From the NCBI GenBank assembly GCA_011634665.1, contig WAEK01000001.1, positions 1,751,501-1,815,500 on the forward strand: a DNA stretch of 64,000 nt. The letters are read 5' to 3'. Shown here piece after piece: positions 35,552 to 53,075 of this stretch (position 1 is the stretch's first letter; each line of letters opens with the position of its first letter). The notes below the pieces were generated by a model. That model saw only the letters and a list, made by a program, of their open reading frames with translations, was not told where the DNA came from and ran no database searches. The position numbers were made by a program, and so were the translations under genes. The DNA is from Mortierella sp. BCC40632. Its lineage: Eukaryota > Mortierellomycota > Mortierellomycetes > Mortierellales > Mortierellaceae.

Positions 35552-36234
35552 CTAGTATCCTGCAACCCTGCTCAGAGGTTCTTCCAGATGCCTTGTTAGA
35601 GCTTCCGATTTTGCTTTCAAAATTCCAAGTTCAACATCATCTTGTGCCACTAGACAGAGAATCATAGTCGATACGATCGAGATCGCTACTTTGCCTTCCT
35701 GTAGTAAAAAAAAAAAAAAAAAAAAGAGAAGGTATCGAGTGGGTATCAGCTAAAGCCTTCTGAATGAGCAGTGTTCGCTATTGTTGCTTGATCTGCACCT
35801 GATGCACTTTCTAATTCATCCCAAAAGTCGAGTTAGGTTGTACCTCGCACTCAAGCATCAGGAATGACAACGGTCCAACTTCCGGTTTGTTGTGTTTTGA
35901 GTAGATCGTCCAGATGTTGGAGGCGATGGCGCCATAAACGCGTGCATCTCTGTCGGACTGGGCAGCAAATGCAAGTAGGGATCCTTCTGGGTTAAGCAAT
36001 CTAACCGGAATGTCGTCAGAGAAAGGGCATGTTCGGTCAGTAGCCTTGAAAAAAAAAAAAAAAAATAGGACAGGTCTGACTCTATTTGTTCAGGATGAAG
36101 GACAGAATCTAGGAGATTTGTTGAGGAGCAGCCAAGTAAAAATAAGCGATGAATACAGGTTGTTACATTGTGGCCTTGACTCCTCCTGTGGTCGCCTGCT
36201 GGAGTACCTGAGAGATGAGCTTTGGCTTCAGCAT
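35552..36234 (-). CDS. LAMTOR2: Ragulator subunit LAMTOR2 (Roadblock/LC7 domain)
   Basis: Three exons, 36234-36167, 36000-35844 and 35698-35552; 123 residues against 125 in human. Recognised from LKPKLISQVLQQATTGGVKAT, then LLNPEGSLLAFAAQSD, DARVYGAIASNIWTIY and LSFLMLECE, and finally EGKVAISIVSTMILCLVA, LGILKAKSEALTRHLEEPL. This matches LAMTOR2/p14 block by block. Known role: with LAMTOR3 it forms the Roadblock heterodimer of Ragulator, which anchors Rag GTPases and TORC1 on lysosome or vacuole membranes. All phases are consistent. The last intron ends in an unusually long pyrimidine tract (T19) before CTACAG. The gene is easy to miss because no exon exceeds 160 nt. Confidence 0.92.
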
Positions 36235-38376
36235 TGCTTCGTGGTAATGTGAAGTCTACGTCTGAGTGCTGAAAGTGGAGTCGCGGCTCAAAAAAAAAAA
36301 AAAAAAAAAAAAAAGGAAAATGAAGAAAAGAGTCACCTGATTACGACGCTTTTTGACACCCACCCCACCTCACTTTCCTCGCTTACTCCTTGCTTCCCTC
36401 TGTCTCTCCTCTGGCTCCCTTCTACCTGTCCTCTGGCTCCCTTCTACCTCTCCTCTGGCCTCTCTCGTCCCCTCCTTGGTTCTCTCATACTATTCGCGCA
36501 CTATACTCTCATTATTCTCCCACTAGTCTTTCTTTTGCTATTATTATCTCGTCGCTCTCTCTCTCACAACTCTCGTAGCTCTTTCATTTCTCTCGGTCCT
36601 ATTTGCCTTCCACTTCTATGGTGTATTCTTCTCTCTTGTTTTCCTTGGGGCATCATCTCATCTCGTAATAGTGAGAGTAGGAGCATTTGTAGAGGATGAT
36701 GAGATACTCTAGGGTGGTCGCGTCCCTCCAAGTAATCCTAGGTAAGCGGATTCCATGGTCTGTCGGATGCTGTTTCCGATTACCAAGGAGTCTATCGATA
36801 CCAAAGGTAGACAATGGAAACTTCTTGCCAAAAAAAACCCCTCATGGGTCCAGGGGTAGTTTGACATGGTTTTCTCCACGTTCTAAAGAGATCGCTTCCC
36901 GACCTTCTCCTGCATTGAGCAAATTTTATTTACTTTGTGAGTACCCCTAGAAGACAGCGAAGCATGAGGTCGGTTTTTGGGAAGGCTGAGCCTTCAAAAA
37001 AAAAAAAAAAAACTCGTCCTCCCAGTTGTATTGTATCCAACATGTCTTGCGCATGTTCTAGTAGAAGCGAACGTGACGTTCCAGAAAGTAGAGCATCAGA
37101 GACGATTGAAAAAAAAAAAAAAAAAGGAGAATGACGAAAGTCTAGGTGTTGTCATGGTGAGGAAAGGGTGGTAAACAGCCAAGAGAAAGTGGACTACTTG
37201 GAATTTGCTTTTGACGAGGACGTCAAGAGTGGTCGGAGAAGGATGAAGTGAGTGGTAAGAACGGCACCTTTAGTGGTTGGAAACTCTGGACCCTTCTGCG
37301 TGTGATGGCTGTGCCAAACCCCGGTAAAAAAGTTTTTCTCACGTCTTCGGTACGACCACGCCATGCAGGATGAATACCACGACGAGCCCTTTTTCTAGAA
37401 GGGGGCGGCCAGAAAAAAGAACTTTCCAAAAGGGATGACCAAAAGAAAGAAAGAAAAAAAGAAAGAAGAAAAGAAAAGTATCTGACAACAACAACAGTCC
37501 TCGGACTAACAACTCTGAGTGAGATGGGTGGGTCTTGATTGTCGTTCAGAAAGAAATGGAGTTTCGGGGTGAACGAACAATCGTACAGTCGGAGCCCGAT
37601 AAAAAAGGTCTCGACAGGGGGGGGGTGAGGGGCTAGGCAAGTCGAGAAGGACGGGAAGGCGAGATCTCTGTATTTTTTTATTTTTTATTTTTTTTCGGTT
37701 CTTTTCATTTAAACAATGATGGTTGTCAAATCGCATGCGCAAGGTAACGGAAAGTGAGGAAGGATCTTGACTCTATCGATGAGGCCTTTCCGCAAGCCAG
37801 CCGCTCACGCACGTGTGAGAATCCATGGGTATAAACTCTCCACTGACCTGGTTACGACCACCAACAAACAAACGATAAAGGGTATCTATCTTGTTCCTAT
37901 TCGCGATTTGGGGGACACGACCTAGATCTTGATGGCTGCAAACGAAAAGGCAGTAGCGGCAACTACAGCCAGGATGGAGGTAAGGGTAGAAGGTGACCAA
38001 GAGTCTATAGGCAAGGGGCCGGAGATTGTCCCTGGTTTCGAGCACATGAAGGGTTTCTTGGGAAAAAAAAAGAAAAAAAAGACTTTTTTTATTTTCTCAG
38101 GAGGAGAAGTAAACGAAGCCCTATTCGCCCGTCTTCCATAAGCTTTTCTCGCCCTGCTGGTTAAAGCGAGAGCCTTGTGTTTGACAAGAAGATTCTCTGC
38201 CTTCCTCCTTATATGCTACCTAACTCTGTCAGGCAATGCTTTGTTCTAGCTGCCAATAGGAACGACGCATCAATGTTGGATTGGATGGGGTCGTCCGCCT
38301 AGAGACACAGAGTTGACCGTGGAAGGATCCCAAGAGCTGATCAAGGGTTTGAGGGAGAGATTGATTGATGGAGAGG

Positions 38377-38407
<31 letters not shown>

Positions 38408-38431
38408 CAAGAAATAATGGAAAAAAAAGAA

Positions 38432-38469
<38 letters not shown>

Positions 38470-38813
38470 AGAGAGAGAGAGAGAGAGATAGAGAGAGAGA
38501 GAAAAAAGAGAGAAAGGAGAACAGCAGGACACATACACCACCTGGAGCAGCCATCTTTCAGCAACAGGGGAGCAAAAAAAAAAAAAAAAAAAAATAATAG
38601 CCTCTCTCTCTCTCTCTCTCTCTCATTCTCTTTCTCTCTCTCAACTCTCTTCCTCTTTCTTTCTCTCTCTTCTTCTTCTTCCTTCTCTTCCTAAATACCC
38701 GGAGGTCCTCTCTCCGTCACCATCCCTTCTCTTTCTCTCCCTCCCCCCCTCTCTCTTTATGCATCTGTCCCTAGTATAAGCCCGATCACCAAATAATCCA
38801 CACAGACCTTCCA
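36235..38813. other. Long divergent intergenic region (LAMTOR2 / PMC1), repeat-rich
   Basis: 2.6 kb. Contains A runs (36290-36314, 36995-37011, 37110-37125), a CTCC/TGG-rich block around 36400-36480 with a repeated ctctggctcccttctacct, a C/T-rich PMC1 leader (38600-38800) and the (GA)n block 38370-38510. Two coding-like bits remain unassigned: plus strand 37932-37979 (MAANEKAVAATTARME then GTAAGG) and minus strand about 37930-37775 (DLGRVPQIANRNKIDTLYRL). Neither could be joined to a recognised gene. Confidence 0.45.
38370..38510. repeat. (GA)n interrupted microsatellite
   Basis: About 140 nt of GA dinucleotides broken by short A runs, upstream of PMC1. It is followed by a (CT)n block at about 38602-38627, so the strand bias inverts. 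Confidence 0.9.
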
Positions 38814-43883
<5,070 letters not shown>

Positions 43884-44745
43884 GACAAAAATCGCTACTT
43901 TCTGCGTTTTTTTTTTATATTTGAAATGAAAAAATGTTATGTCCCTTCCAATCAATCCTTCTCCTCCATCCCGCGCTGTCATAGTAGCTTTACTCATTTA
44001 CCCTCTCAATGCTCATTTTTTTTCTATTCTTTTTTTTTTTTCTGTATAAACCTAATTACTTTTACCATTAAAAAAAAAAAAAAAAAAAAAACCGCCTATT
44101 GTTTTTTGTATGCAGAAAAAGTACATGTATACTCAAAAAGGGATTGGATGGTAGTCTCTATACGCAAGGATCAGGGTCATGGGAATACGCCCCCCCCCCC
44201 TCCCTCTTCCCTCCCCCTCTTTTTCCCTGGGGGAACAGCTTTTCTTTTTTCGGTTCTTTTCTTTCTTTCTTTCTATTTTCTCGTTCCATTTTTTTTATTT
44301 TTTTCGTTTCTTTCTTGGAGGACTGAAAAAAAAAAAAAACAAAAAAAAAACCAAGATTTTTTCCTTCCCTCTCCCACACCTCTTTCTCACAATATGAGTG
44401 GTTAACTACTCCTATCTTCTCGTCCAACAGAAAGAAGGTAAGAAAGAAAGGTTTGCGAGCCCTATGCATCAGGTAAAAGCTATTTTAATTTGTTCCGCTC
44501 TTTTTCTTTTCTCTCTTTTTTTTTGGAGCCAGAGTCCAGAAGAAAATAGAGCGAGGAGAGACATCCGGTCAGAGAAACAGAGAAATAGAGATAGACAGAA
44601 AGATAAAGAGATTGAGAGATAGAGAAATAGAGAGAAATAGAGAAAGAAAAAAAGAGGCCAAACCCATGCCTCACTACCTCTTTTTTTTTTTTTTTTTTAA
44701 CGAATTTTTTTAGGCCGAGTAGAGCAGGCTAGTTGAATGGCTAGT
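43884..44745. other. Convergent 3' intergenic region (PMC1 / ITFG2-like)
   Basis: 862 bp of T- and A-runs (44028-44040, 44070-44090, 44326-44350) and GA/CT-rich DNA, presumably both 3' UTRs. No gene recognised. Confidence 0.55.
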
Positions 44746-47700
44746 CTACCTATCTTTCTTATTCAAGGATGGTCCTGAAGTAAACCCTCCTGAAGACTTT
44801 CCTGTACCACTCGGCGAGGTCGAGCCTTGACTGATGGGTGTTTGTTGCTGGTGACTTGACGTAGTCGTACCACCACCAAATCCACTACGATAACTAAAGC
44901 TACTCTGAACACTTGCACCACTGTTCGCTCTCGACAAAGCAGAGGGTCGAAGAATTCCACCTGCTACCACAGCTGCTGCTGCTGCTGCAGACGTCATACT
45001 CTTTGACCTCTGTTGTTCCTGTGGTGGATCCTTCTTTTCCTTCTCTTTGTCCTTCTCACGTTGTCTTCGCTCTATCAACTCTTGGTCATGTTGTTGCAGC
45101 TCTTCGAGACGCTTCACAAGAGAATCCGAAATTGTGTTGGTCGGTGGAAGGGGCTGTTGTGAAATGGAAGGGGTAGCGTTGGCTTGGATTATTCCAAAGA
45201 ATCCAGAGCCTGACCCTGCAGCAACAGAAGACCTTCCATGACTTCCACCAAGATCCTCATGGTAGGTAGAGGTCCTGGACCGGATCGAGGCCCGGTCGTC
45301 TTCTACCATTTGTGCGTGCGCATGCACATGAAATTGCGCTATCGCCCCTCCTCCTCCTCCTCCTCCTCCTGATGCTGCTGCTGATGCTCCTGCTATTGTT
45401 CCTATACCACCACTCGATGTGGATGCGGTCATTGTAGTCGACTGTAGTTGTTGACTACCATACGTTTCTCCCCTGAAACCACTCACCAAAGGATTGGACA
45501 GGATCGGATTCGCGACAGTGATGTTGCAAGCCAAGGGAGATGAAGGGCCTGACCCACCAAACTCGGACACGGTCGCTGAAGACGTGGTCGAAGAGGATTT
45601 ACCCCCAACAACAATTCCGCCTACACCAATTAGACCACTCCCACTCCCACTCCCACTCCCACTCCCTCCTCCTCCTCCTGTTCCTGTTCCTCCACTCATC
45701 GATCCTCGAGCTAGACCTGAGAACCCAGTGTTACCACTATTCTCACGAAGCAAGGTCGGTGGAGCATAGTGAGGAGGATGAGGGTGTGAAGAGTAGTGAT
45801 GCGACTCGGGTGATCTCGTATTTGCAGTGAATGAGATATGACTACCTGGGCTGTTACCTCCATCCCGGGTATCATTCTGTCCTATCACACTTCCGGATGA
45901 ACTTTGTCGCTGATGCCGAGGCTGTTGCTGCTGTTGCTGCTGGTACTGTTGCTGCTGTTGTGCCAAGTGTTGTTGTTGTCTTTGATGGTGTTGGGCACTT
46001 CGAGGCAAAGGCGCTGGCATCAGTCTTACGTCTCCACTGATATTCGCACTAGTACTAGCATTGCTTACTGCGGAAGCCACAACACCTCCATCCGTAGTCT
46101 GTGCTCCCCCAGGCACAATCCGGCCACTGCTGCCTCGCCTTCGAACATCAGGAGTATGGCAAATTCCTTTGCCGGCAGCCGTATCAGACCCAGAGCCCGA
46201 TCCACGGGTGCTTTCTTGAGAATCCAGGGTAGCCGATCGACGCGGTGGGTGGCGGACAAAGGGTAGGGCTGAAGTGGTTGCTAGACTCTCTTGGTCTTCT
46301 TCTTTCCCCTTTTGAGTCTCTCTATTGTTATAGTCATACTCAATATCTCCTTCTTCCTCTGGGTTATCTTCGACCCTGTCTCGGTTCATATTCGTCGACT
46401 CTGATGTCAACTGAGTCGGGCATGTGGGAGATGGGAAGGATGAGGCGAGGAGTGTGATATCGGGTACAATCATCCCACCAATATCTGAACCTGTACTAAG
46501 CACAGATTCGGCTCGAGATCGCCGACCATCAGGTGCTGAGCTCATGCTATGGCCCGTTGACGTTGGTGGAACCGACGGCTGCAGAGGTGAAATTGCTTGA
46601 TTATTCAATCCACTCGTAGCGGCCATAGTCAGAGTTGAGGAAGACATAAATGTCAACGCGGAGGACCCTTGGGGAGGGGGCGGTGGCAGGGTCGGTACTG
46701 GGGCTCCTGGAACCTCTCGAGGAGTGCTAGATGGCAGGAATCCCATACCAATCTCTAAAAGCCCAAATGCGGACTTGCGTCTCGTATGCGTCCTAGGAGG
46801 TGCGACTGCTGCAGCTGCCACGACGGCGGCCTCGCTGCTTGGCTTGGAGCTCGCACCTGAGAGGACACTCGTTGTATTCATCACAGGGACGGACACGGCC
46901 CCACCTCCACCTCCGCCACGGTTGAGAGGAGACAAGAGCAGGTTCCTTGCAAACACAAAGGCGGAACTGTCCAGGCTAGGACTTGGCTCTGCCTCAGCGC
47001 CAGCATGGTTCCCACTGAGTCGCCCCGGGGAAGGGATGGGTGAGATGGTCGAAGGGGTGTAAACACCTACAATGTCGTTTTCGATTCCTTCATTCTCGTC
47101 CTCCTGGCTCGTGCGTTCTTCAGCGCCCCGGAAAAAGTCTTCGCCAGAGACAGAGTCTGGATCAAACTCCTGGGTTGGACACAGCCCTAGCCCCAATTGG
47201 GTCTCGTCACCATCTCCACTCTTTCTCGAGGCACCTTCAAAGTCCAAGAGATGATCTCCATCTGTCCCGGCGTTACTTTCATCGTCCGCCTCAAAGGACC
47301 GACCTTCTCCTGGAACGACGGAGGATCCCTTGCACCCTTCCTCCTCGGCACCTTCTGTCTCTTCTTCTTCTTCGCTTTCGTCCTCTCTGTCTTGTTGTTG
47401 CGACAATCTCGATTTCGCAGCCAACTTCCGACCAGAAACTCCTACGCCTAGAGATCGACTTCGAGATCCGCCTCCACCTCCGCTTCCTGACCCTCCACCT
47501 GGTCGACTGATCCTCAGACCCTTGCCAACTCTATTGTCTAGGGCTTTTCCTTTCCCCAGCAAGGCAGCTCCATGGAATCCTAGCGACTGAGTTGCTGTAA
47601 TAGACTGACTACCTCCGCTTCCACCTCCGCTTCCACTGCTACCACTGCCGCTTCCACTGCCGCTGTTTGAGATTCTTGGCAATCGTCCTCCATTACCAAG

Positions 47701-50700
47701 ATCCTTGAAACTGAATCGTTTCATGATGCTGTTCAGTGCTGTCGACGAAGCGGATTGTCCACCAGCACCGGCACTAGCACCGCTTGAGGCCACGCTTGAC
47801 CGCTGCCCTGCCGTTTGTTGAGTTGCAGGTGAGGAGGATGACGAGGATGACGTAGGAGAAGTGGGCGACTTGAGTGGTGCAGGATGGTCTGCATAGGCCA
47901 TGCTTGCATTATAGTTTGAAAGAACATCCTTGATTAGCAACGACGATCGCCGTCGCTCTCGAAAACTCCCACCCTTCCCACTCTTGTGGCTACCATCTCC
48001 ACTACCGCTACTGCCACCTGCATCAGATGTCCGCTTGGGTTTAGGCGAAGAGGGCGCAGTGGGGGAGAGTGGTGACATGGGGGAGAGAGATTGGGCTTCA
48101 TTCCCAGATGTTGTTGCGCCTGAAGGTGATCCGGAGCCTCGTCTTGAGTAACGGTTCGGAAACGGGGAAGCAGACGAACCGGAGCCCGCTGCTGTGCCAT
48201 GAGGGCGGGTCGAGTAAGGTAGCCGAGGTGGAGAAGAAGATTCAAAATTGGTGGTAAGATCATGTGCAGAGAACCGGCCTCGTTGTGCAATCTTGCCCCG
48301 ACCCGATCGGGTTGTGGTCGCCAAAGAGTGCCTCGCCAATTCTGGAAGAGACTCAGCACTGTTGGTACTTTCAAGCTCGTTCATATCCGTACAGGTGCTC
48401 TTAGTGGCTATTACTCCATCTGAGAGGGTGCCTGTGGGTGATTTCATATCAAGTGAGTCTATAAATGCCAATGAGGACCTTGTCGGTGAACCACTCATTC
48501 CTTCAATCTCAGTCGCTGCTATCGCTGCTGCTGCAGCGGCTGCGCGCGCTTTCTCAGCGGCTAGCCTTTCCATTTCTCGCCGCTCATCCTGTTCTCGTTC
48601 ACGTCTGGCCTCGGCTTCAAAGAAGGCAGCTCTTTTAGCTCGCTCATAATCGGCGAGTCGTCTTAGGCTTTGGTACTCATCCTCGTATCGGTTTGCGTTA
48701 TAAAGTGAGTCGTGAATGAAGTCTTTCATGTCTCGTTCCATCCAGAGGGCTGCTACACTACTCGCGCCAAGATCATCCGGGTGCGAAGGGATTTGGGTAT
48801 CGGTATCATTTTTCGAAGACTCTTCCTCAATTGATCCTCCTCCTCCTCCCAATGATGGTGTCGTGCTCTTTGTCGACAGTGCGGTAGCATCCTCTATTGT
48901 GGATATGTTGGTTGCATCCGTAGTCGAGTTGGTTGCTTTTTGCTCTTCATCGTTGCACTGATCCTTGTCACTCAGGTATATCTTCCGACTTGTCCGGACC
49001 TACAATTGTGGTTTGTTTGGCAATACAGATTAGATCGATATGAGGACATAAGATGATCATGCACTAAATTCATACTTAGTACCCTTGACAGCATTGGGCC
49101 ATAAAAAAGTCTCGGAATTCTACAGAGGTCACTTACCAGATTAGCATCACTCTTGACAACATCCTGGAAGGGCATGGTTGGTGCCGTTTGTATATAGAGA
49201 TTGTAGTACACGTAAATGTTGTCTTCGAAGTCAACATAAAATAGGCAAGGCTCATTCTTTCCTGGAGTCACAGCAAACTGGCCTAGTTATCAAAGACAAC
49301 ATCCCATAAAAAAGAGGGTGAGAAATCTCCTCAAAGCATATTCAACATTTCGTCCATCTAACAAGAGCACAAAGGATTCCCTACCTGCACCAAATGCACA
49401 GACACGAGCTTCAAAATCATACTCGGCTGTATTAAAGTCTTGATCAATAAAAAAAGTCGCTCCACTCCAGGAACATCCAACAAACATATCATTCTTTTGA
49501 AATCGAGATCCATAGGGTTCGGAGATAAGCATGGATGGGCCTTTTCGCTTTGGTCGCCGTCTTGTTGGCCCTCTACTTGAAGAGTCAAGTGAAGAACCAG
49601 GACAAGTGAGAGTGATGCCACATGGTTCATCTGCTCCTGGAGTATAAATTTCATGTTGTCGGGGAGGATGACGTTGATGTGGTCGTCGCCGTTGGCTTGT
49701 GTCTTCCTGACGCAACGAGGCTCGGTATTCACATTCGGCATCGCTTCCACCTTCAAGTGCACGATGTTCTATCACAACCGTGTCGTCATCGTCGCCATTA
49801 TCTCCGCTGTCTAGGTCCTCTCCTACATAATCATCGCCGGGATGATCATTGTTTTCTTCTTCATCAAAATTGATATCAATTGGGTCAACATCATCGTCAA
49901 TATCACCAAAATCATCGTCATCCTCGTCATCCATGTGCTCGTCATCTGCGTAGTGGCTTCTACTCGAACGTCTAAAGCCTGGCCGTGATCTCCCTTGAGA
50001 GCGCTGATGATGGTGGAGTTGATTATCTCCTTGACTAAAGTTGAGTTTTGAGAATCCAAAAATCTTGTGTGTAGAATCTAGGTCATGCACTCGAACGGTG
50101 TTGCTTTCAAGGTCATGCAGTGCAAATACACCTATTTTTTTTTTTTCCGAATTAACCTTAAGTCAGCCTTTCATACGAAACACACATATGCTCCAGCCAA
50201 AGTTACTAGTGATCTCTAAAGAGAAGAAAGGAGAGTGAGTTTCTTACCATCCATGGACATGAGCCCAATAATGTCCTTCTTTTGTCCATTCACATAGTGA
50301 GTTCCACAAACAATGTCTGTTGCTACATCACCACTTCCAGCTGATCGTGTCGGCGTGTCGGGACCAGAGACGCTAAGAGATGATTTGTGGCTCCTTTGTG
50401 CCTGTGTAAGAGACTCTGACATATTGCCTGCATGGTCAATCATGACAAACTTGAGGCCTGGCTGCGCTACCAAAAGAATTGGCAGACCAGTCTGTGCATC
50501 CTTGGTCACTGACAAGCAATGGACCTGAGCAAATAAATAGATTGCGGTTAGCAATGCGGACAAAATCCAAACCAAAAGACAACTGAGGCTGTTGTAGCCT
50601 AGAAAGAAAAGACAGTGTAAAGCTTACTTGTCCATCGAGCGCCCATCGTTTCTTCTCGGTAAGGGTTAATCGGGATGTTGGGTCGTTAAACTCTACTGGT

Positions 50701-52564
50701 TCTACACTAGACTGAGGAGCACTTGTTCCGGTCGCATAGTAATGTCTTCCCAACGAAGACAGGGATGGGTAATGGATTACCGTCTCTCTCCTTTCATCGG
50801 AGGGTGATAGAAGCCCGCTACTGTCAAGGGTGGATATGCTGCTTGTACGGCTGAGTAGTTTGACAAGATTAAGAGGTTGGTTATTGGGGGGTTGATTGCC
50901 AGCCGCCATCGGAGACTGAGCTTTGGTCACTTGGAGGGAATAGGAGTGTAGGATCCGATCTGTTCGCGCTAGTACAAGCTCATTCAGCCCATCGCCATCT
51001 GCAAAACAGTTATTTGTTCCGATAAAGGATATTAGTTTGTATTACTGAAAGGGCTATTCCGAAATGAGGATGTAGACAATGACAAACTTACCAATATCAG
51101 CGATGTATGCTCGATTGATATTTACAGGAACAGGCAGCGTCAAGTTGGGTCTCTCCAAGACCCTTCGACCTCCAATATTCCTGACCATTGGCTTATTCAT
51201 GCCACCTTCGCGAGTGCCATTGTTACCTTGGCTCGGTTTCTTGGATATAGATTCGCGGTTGTTTGGTGGGACTGCATTCGATGGTAGATGCTGCTGTGGC
51301 TTTAGAAGAGGTGTTCCTGCTGGCGAATTGAAGGCACTGCCACTACCGCCGATAGACCGAGCATGTTGACCAGATGCCGCTACTGAGGTAGATGTTGGGG
51401 CCTGTGAAGTAAGAGAATTGGATGGAGGTGTTCCGATCAAGTTGGCCAAGACGGCTGATGTTGTTCTCGCAGAGCCAGAACCAACTAGAATATCGGAACC
51501 TCTCCGGATCCCTTGGGAGATAAAAGTCGCGTGAGAGGCATGGATGGGCGTAGCACTTGGGGCATTGCTATGAGCATGTTGTTGGTGGTAATATCCTGCA
51601 GAAGTAGTAGTGGCAGCTTGGGGCGTGATCTGTGGGGGTATAGGTGGAGTCCCATGGTTGAGTTGGATAGATCCTTGGTGACTCCCGTGATGATAGTGAC
51701 CATGGTTATGGCCATGACTGTGGCTATGATGGTGGTGTGGGCGGTGTATGTCCGGAACGGGCCTAATGCTTGGGGTGGCGGGCAAATTTGGATGGAGAGG
51801 ACTGGCATTCTGTCCATGGAGACTATTATTAAAGGGATGAAGGTGCCCATGTTGTTGCTGTTGCTGACTCTGTTGAATCGAATATCCTTGTGTTGGAGTG
51901 AGTGAGTAGATGCTAGGGGTTTGTCCTGTGCCAGCAAAGGTCGGTGCGGGCGACATGTTCATCCCGCCCAGTGATGTTGCCATAAACGATCCCTGATCTT
52001 CTTCCAGTCCCGCAATGTCAAATATATGACAAACGCCTTCGGCACTGAGGACAACAATCGAGTTTTTCCCGCAGTTCCTGATATCGCCAATGGCAACCGC
52101 AGTGATCTAATCGTGCCAAGTTTACCCCCCAACGGTTAGTAGTTAATAGTATGCACAACAAATTGGCACGGATTTGTCCCTGCTGCATGCAAGTCTTTTC
52201 AAGTCTGTGTCAGGACATACCGTGCCCAGTCCTTTGCAGCTCAACCATGGTAAGCCTTCTGGGTTGTTGTGTTTGAAGATGAAAAGCTCGCCTATAAGAT
52301 TTCCGATGACGAACGCGTTATCCTATGTGGTCAAGAGAAGGAGACCAATCTCGTCAGTCTAGCTGGGGTTGCATGGCCTGCATGTATTGCACCGGGTGTG
52401 AGAAACGGGTCCATTGCAATGTATCCCAATGAGGAAATGTCTATTGCGTCTATGCTTACTCCGAATCCGTCAATGTCACCGATGGCAAATGCGGATGGCG
52501 AGATGTTGCCGCTGACATGCCAGCGTAACTTTTGTACGAGCGAGACATGGCGGGTACTAGGCAT
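44746..52564 (-). CDS. ITFG2: Giant ITFG2-like protein (KICSTOR complex subunit family) with very long disordered C-terminal region
   Basis: Eight exons: 52564-52460, 52322-52221, 52106-51092, 50998-50628, 50524-50248, 50131-49385, 49282-49137, 48999-44746; 2,338 residues, all phases consistent (human ITFG2 is 447). FG-GAP/beta-propeller blocks align in order with ITFG2: ISPSAFAIGDIDGFG, DNAFVIGNLIGELFIFK, ITAVAIGDIRNCGKNSIVVL, DGDGLNELVLARTDRILHSY, KRWALDGQVHCLSVTKD, DMFVGCSWSGATFFIDQDFN and PCLFYVDFEDNIYVYYN. A helical segment at about 1008 (MERDMKDFIHDSLYNANRY) matches the ITFG2 C terminus. Long His/Ser/Gln-rich inserts split the propeller, and about 1,300 residues of Ser/Gly-rich sequence follow. 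Known: in animals ITFG2, KPTN, SZT2 and C12orf66 recruit GATOR1 to lysosomes to restrain TORC1. That role here is inference. Confidence 0.85.
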
Positions 52565-53075
52565 TGTCTACGAGCCGTTGAAATTGGCCCAGCGCTGAAT
52601 GTTGATCCACTACTGGAGACACCGGGGTGCAAGTCTGCAAGAAGGTGAGGAGATCCACGTATATAGAATAGGCGTTGAAACGGGAATGGTGCACACGCAG
52701 GGCGAGGCAGTCGAGGTAGTCGGACAAGTAGATGGTCACTCGATGGAACGAAAAAGAGGGAACGGGCAATGAAGTAGAACCCCAATGTCTACACAGCGTC
52801 TCAATGTCACCTGACTTTTGGCGGTTGGTTCAAGTGAAAGCAAACGCGTCTGGTCCCAGAGGCTATGTCTCTGTCGTTGGTCGCAATTGTTGAGACAGCC
52901 ATTACGCAGGACACGGGCAACGGTCTTTTTTTTTTTTTTTTTTTCTTTTCTTTTTGGGTACTGACCGTCGTTGCCTCTTCTCTTGCTTTTCTGCTTCAAC
53001 CACACAATCCATTGCCTTTTGCTCTTCCACACAACTTCCTTCAGTTAACGCTGCTTCGTATCTTCTCCTCGCACC
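52565..53075. promoter_or_regulatory. Divergent promoter region (ITFG2-like / tetraspan gene)
   Basis: 511 bp between two divergent starts, with a T20 run at about 52926-52944 and a CT-rich leader before 53076. No additional gene recognised. Confidence 0.5.

Noticed and set aside
37932..37979. MAANEKAVAATTARME followed by a good 5' splice site
   Set aside because: Looks like a first exon, but no downstream exon could be joined to give a plausible protein; noted only in the intergenic entry.
49358..49762. Alternative frames antisense to or overlapping the ITFG2-like exons
   Set aside because: Shadows of the real coding frame; the propeller motifs lie in one frame only.
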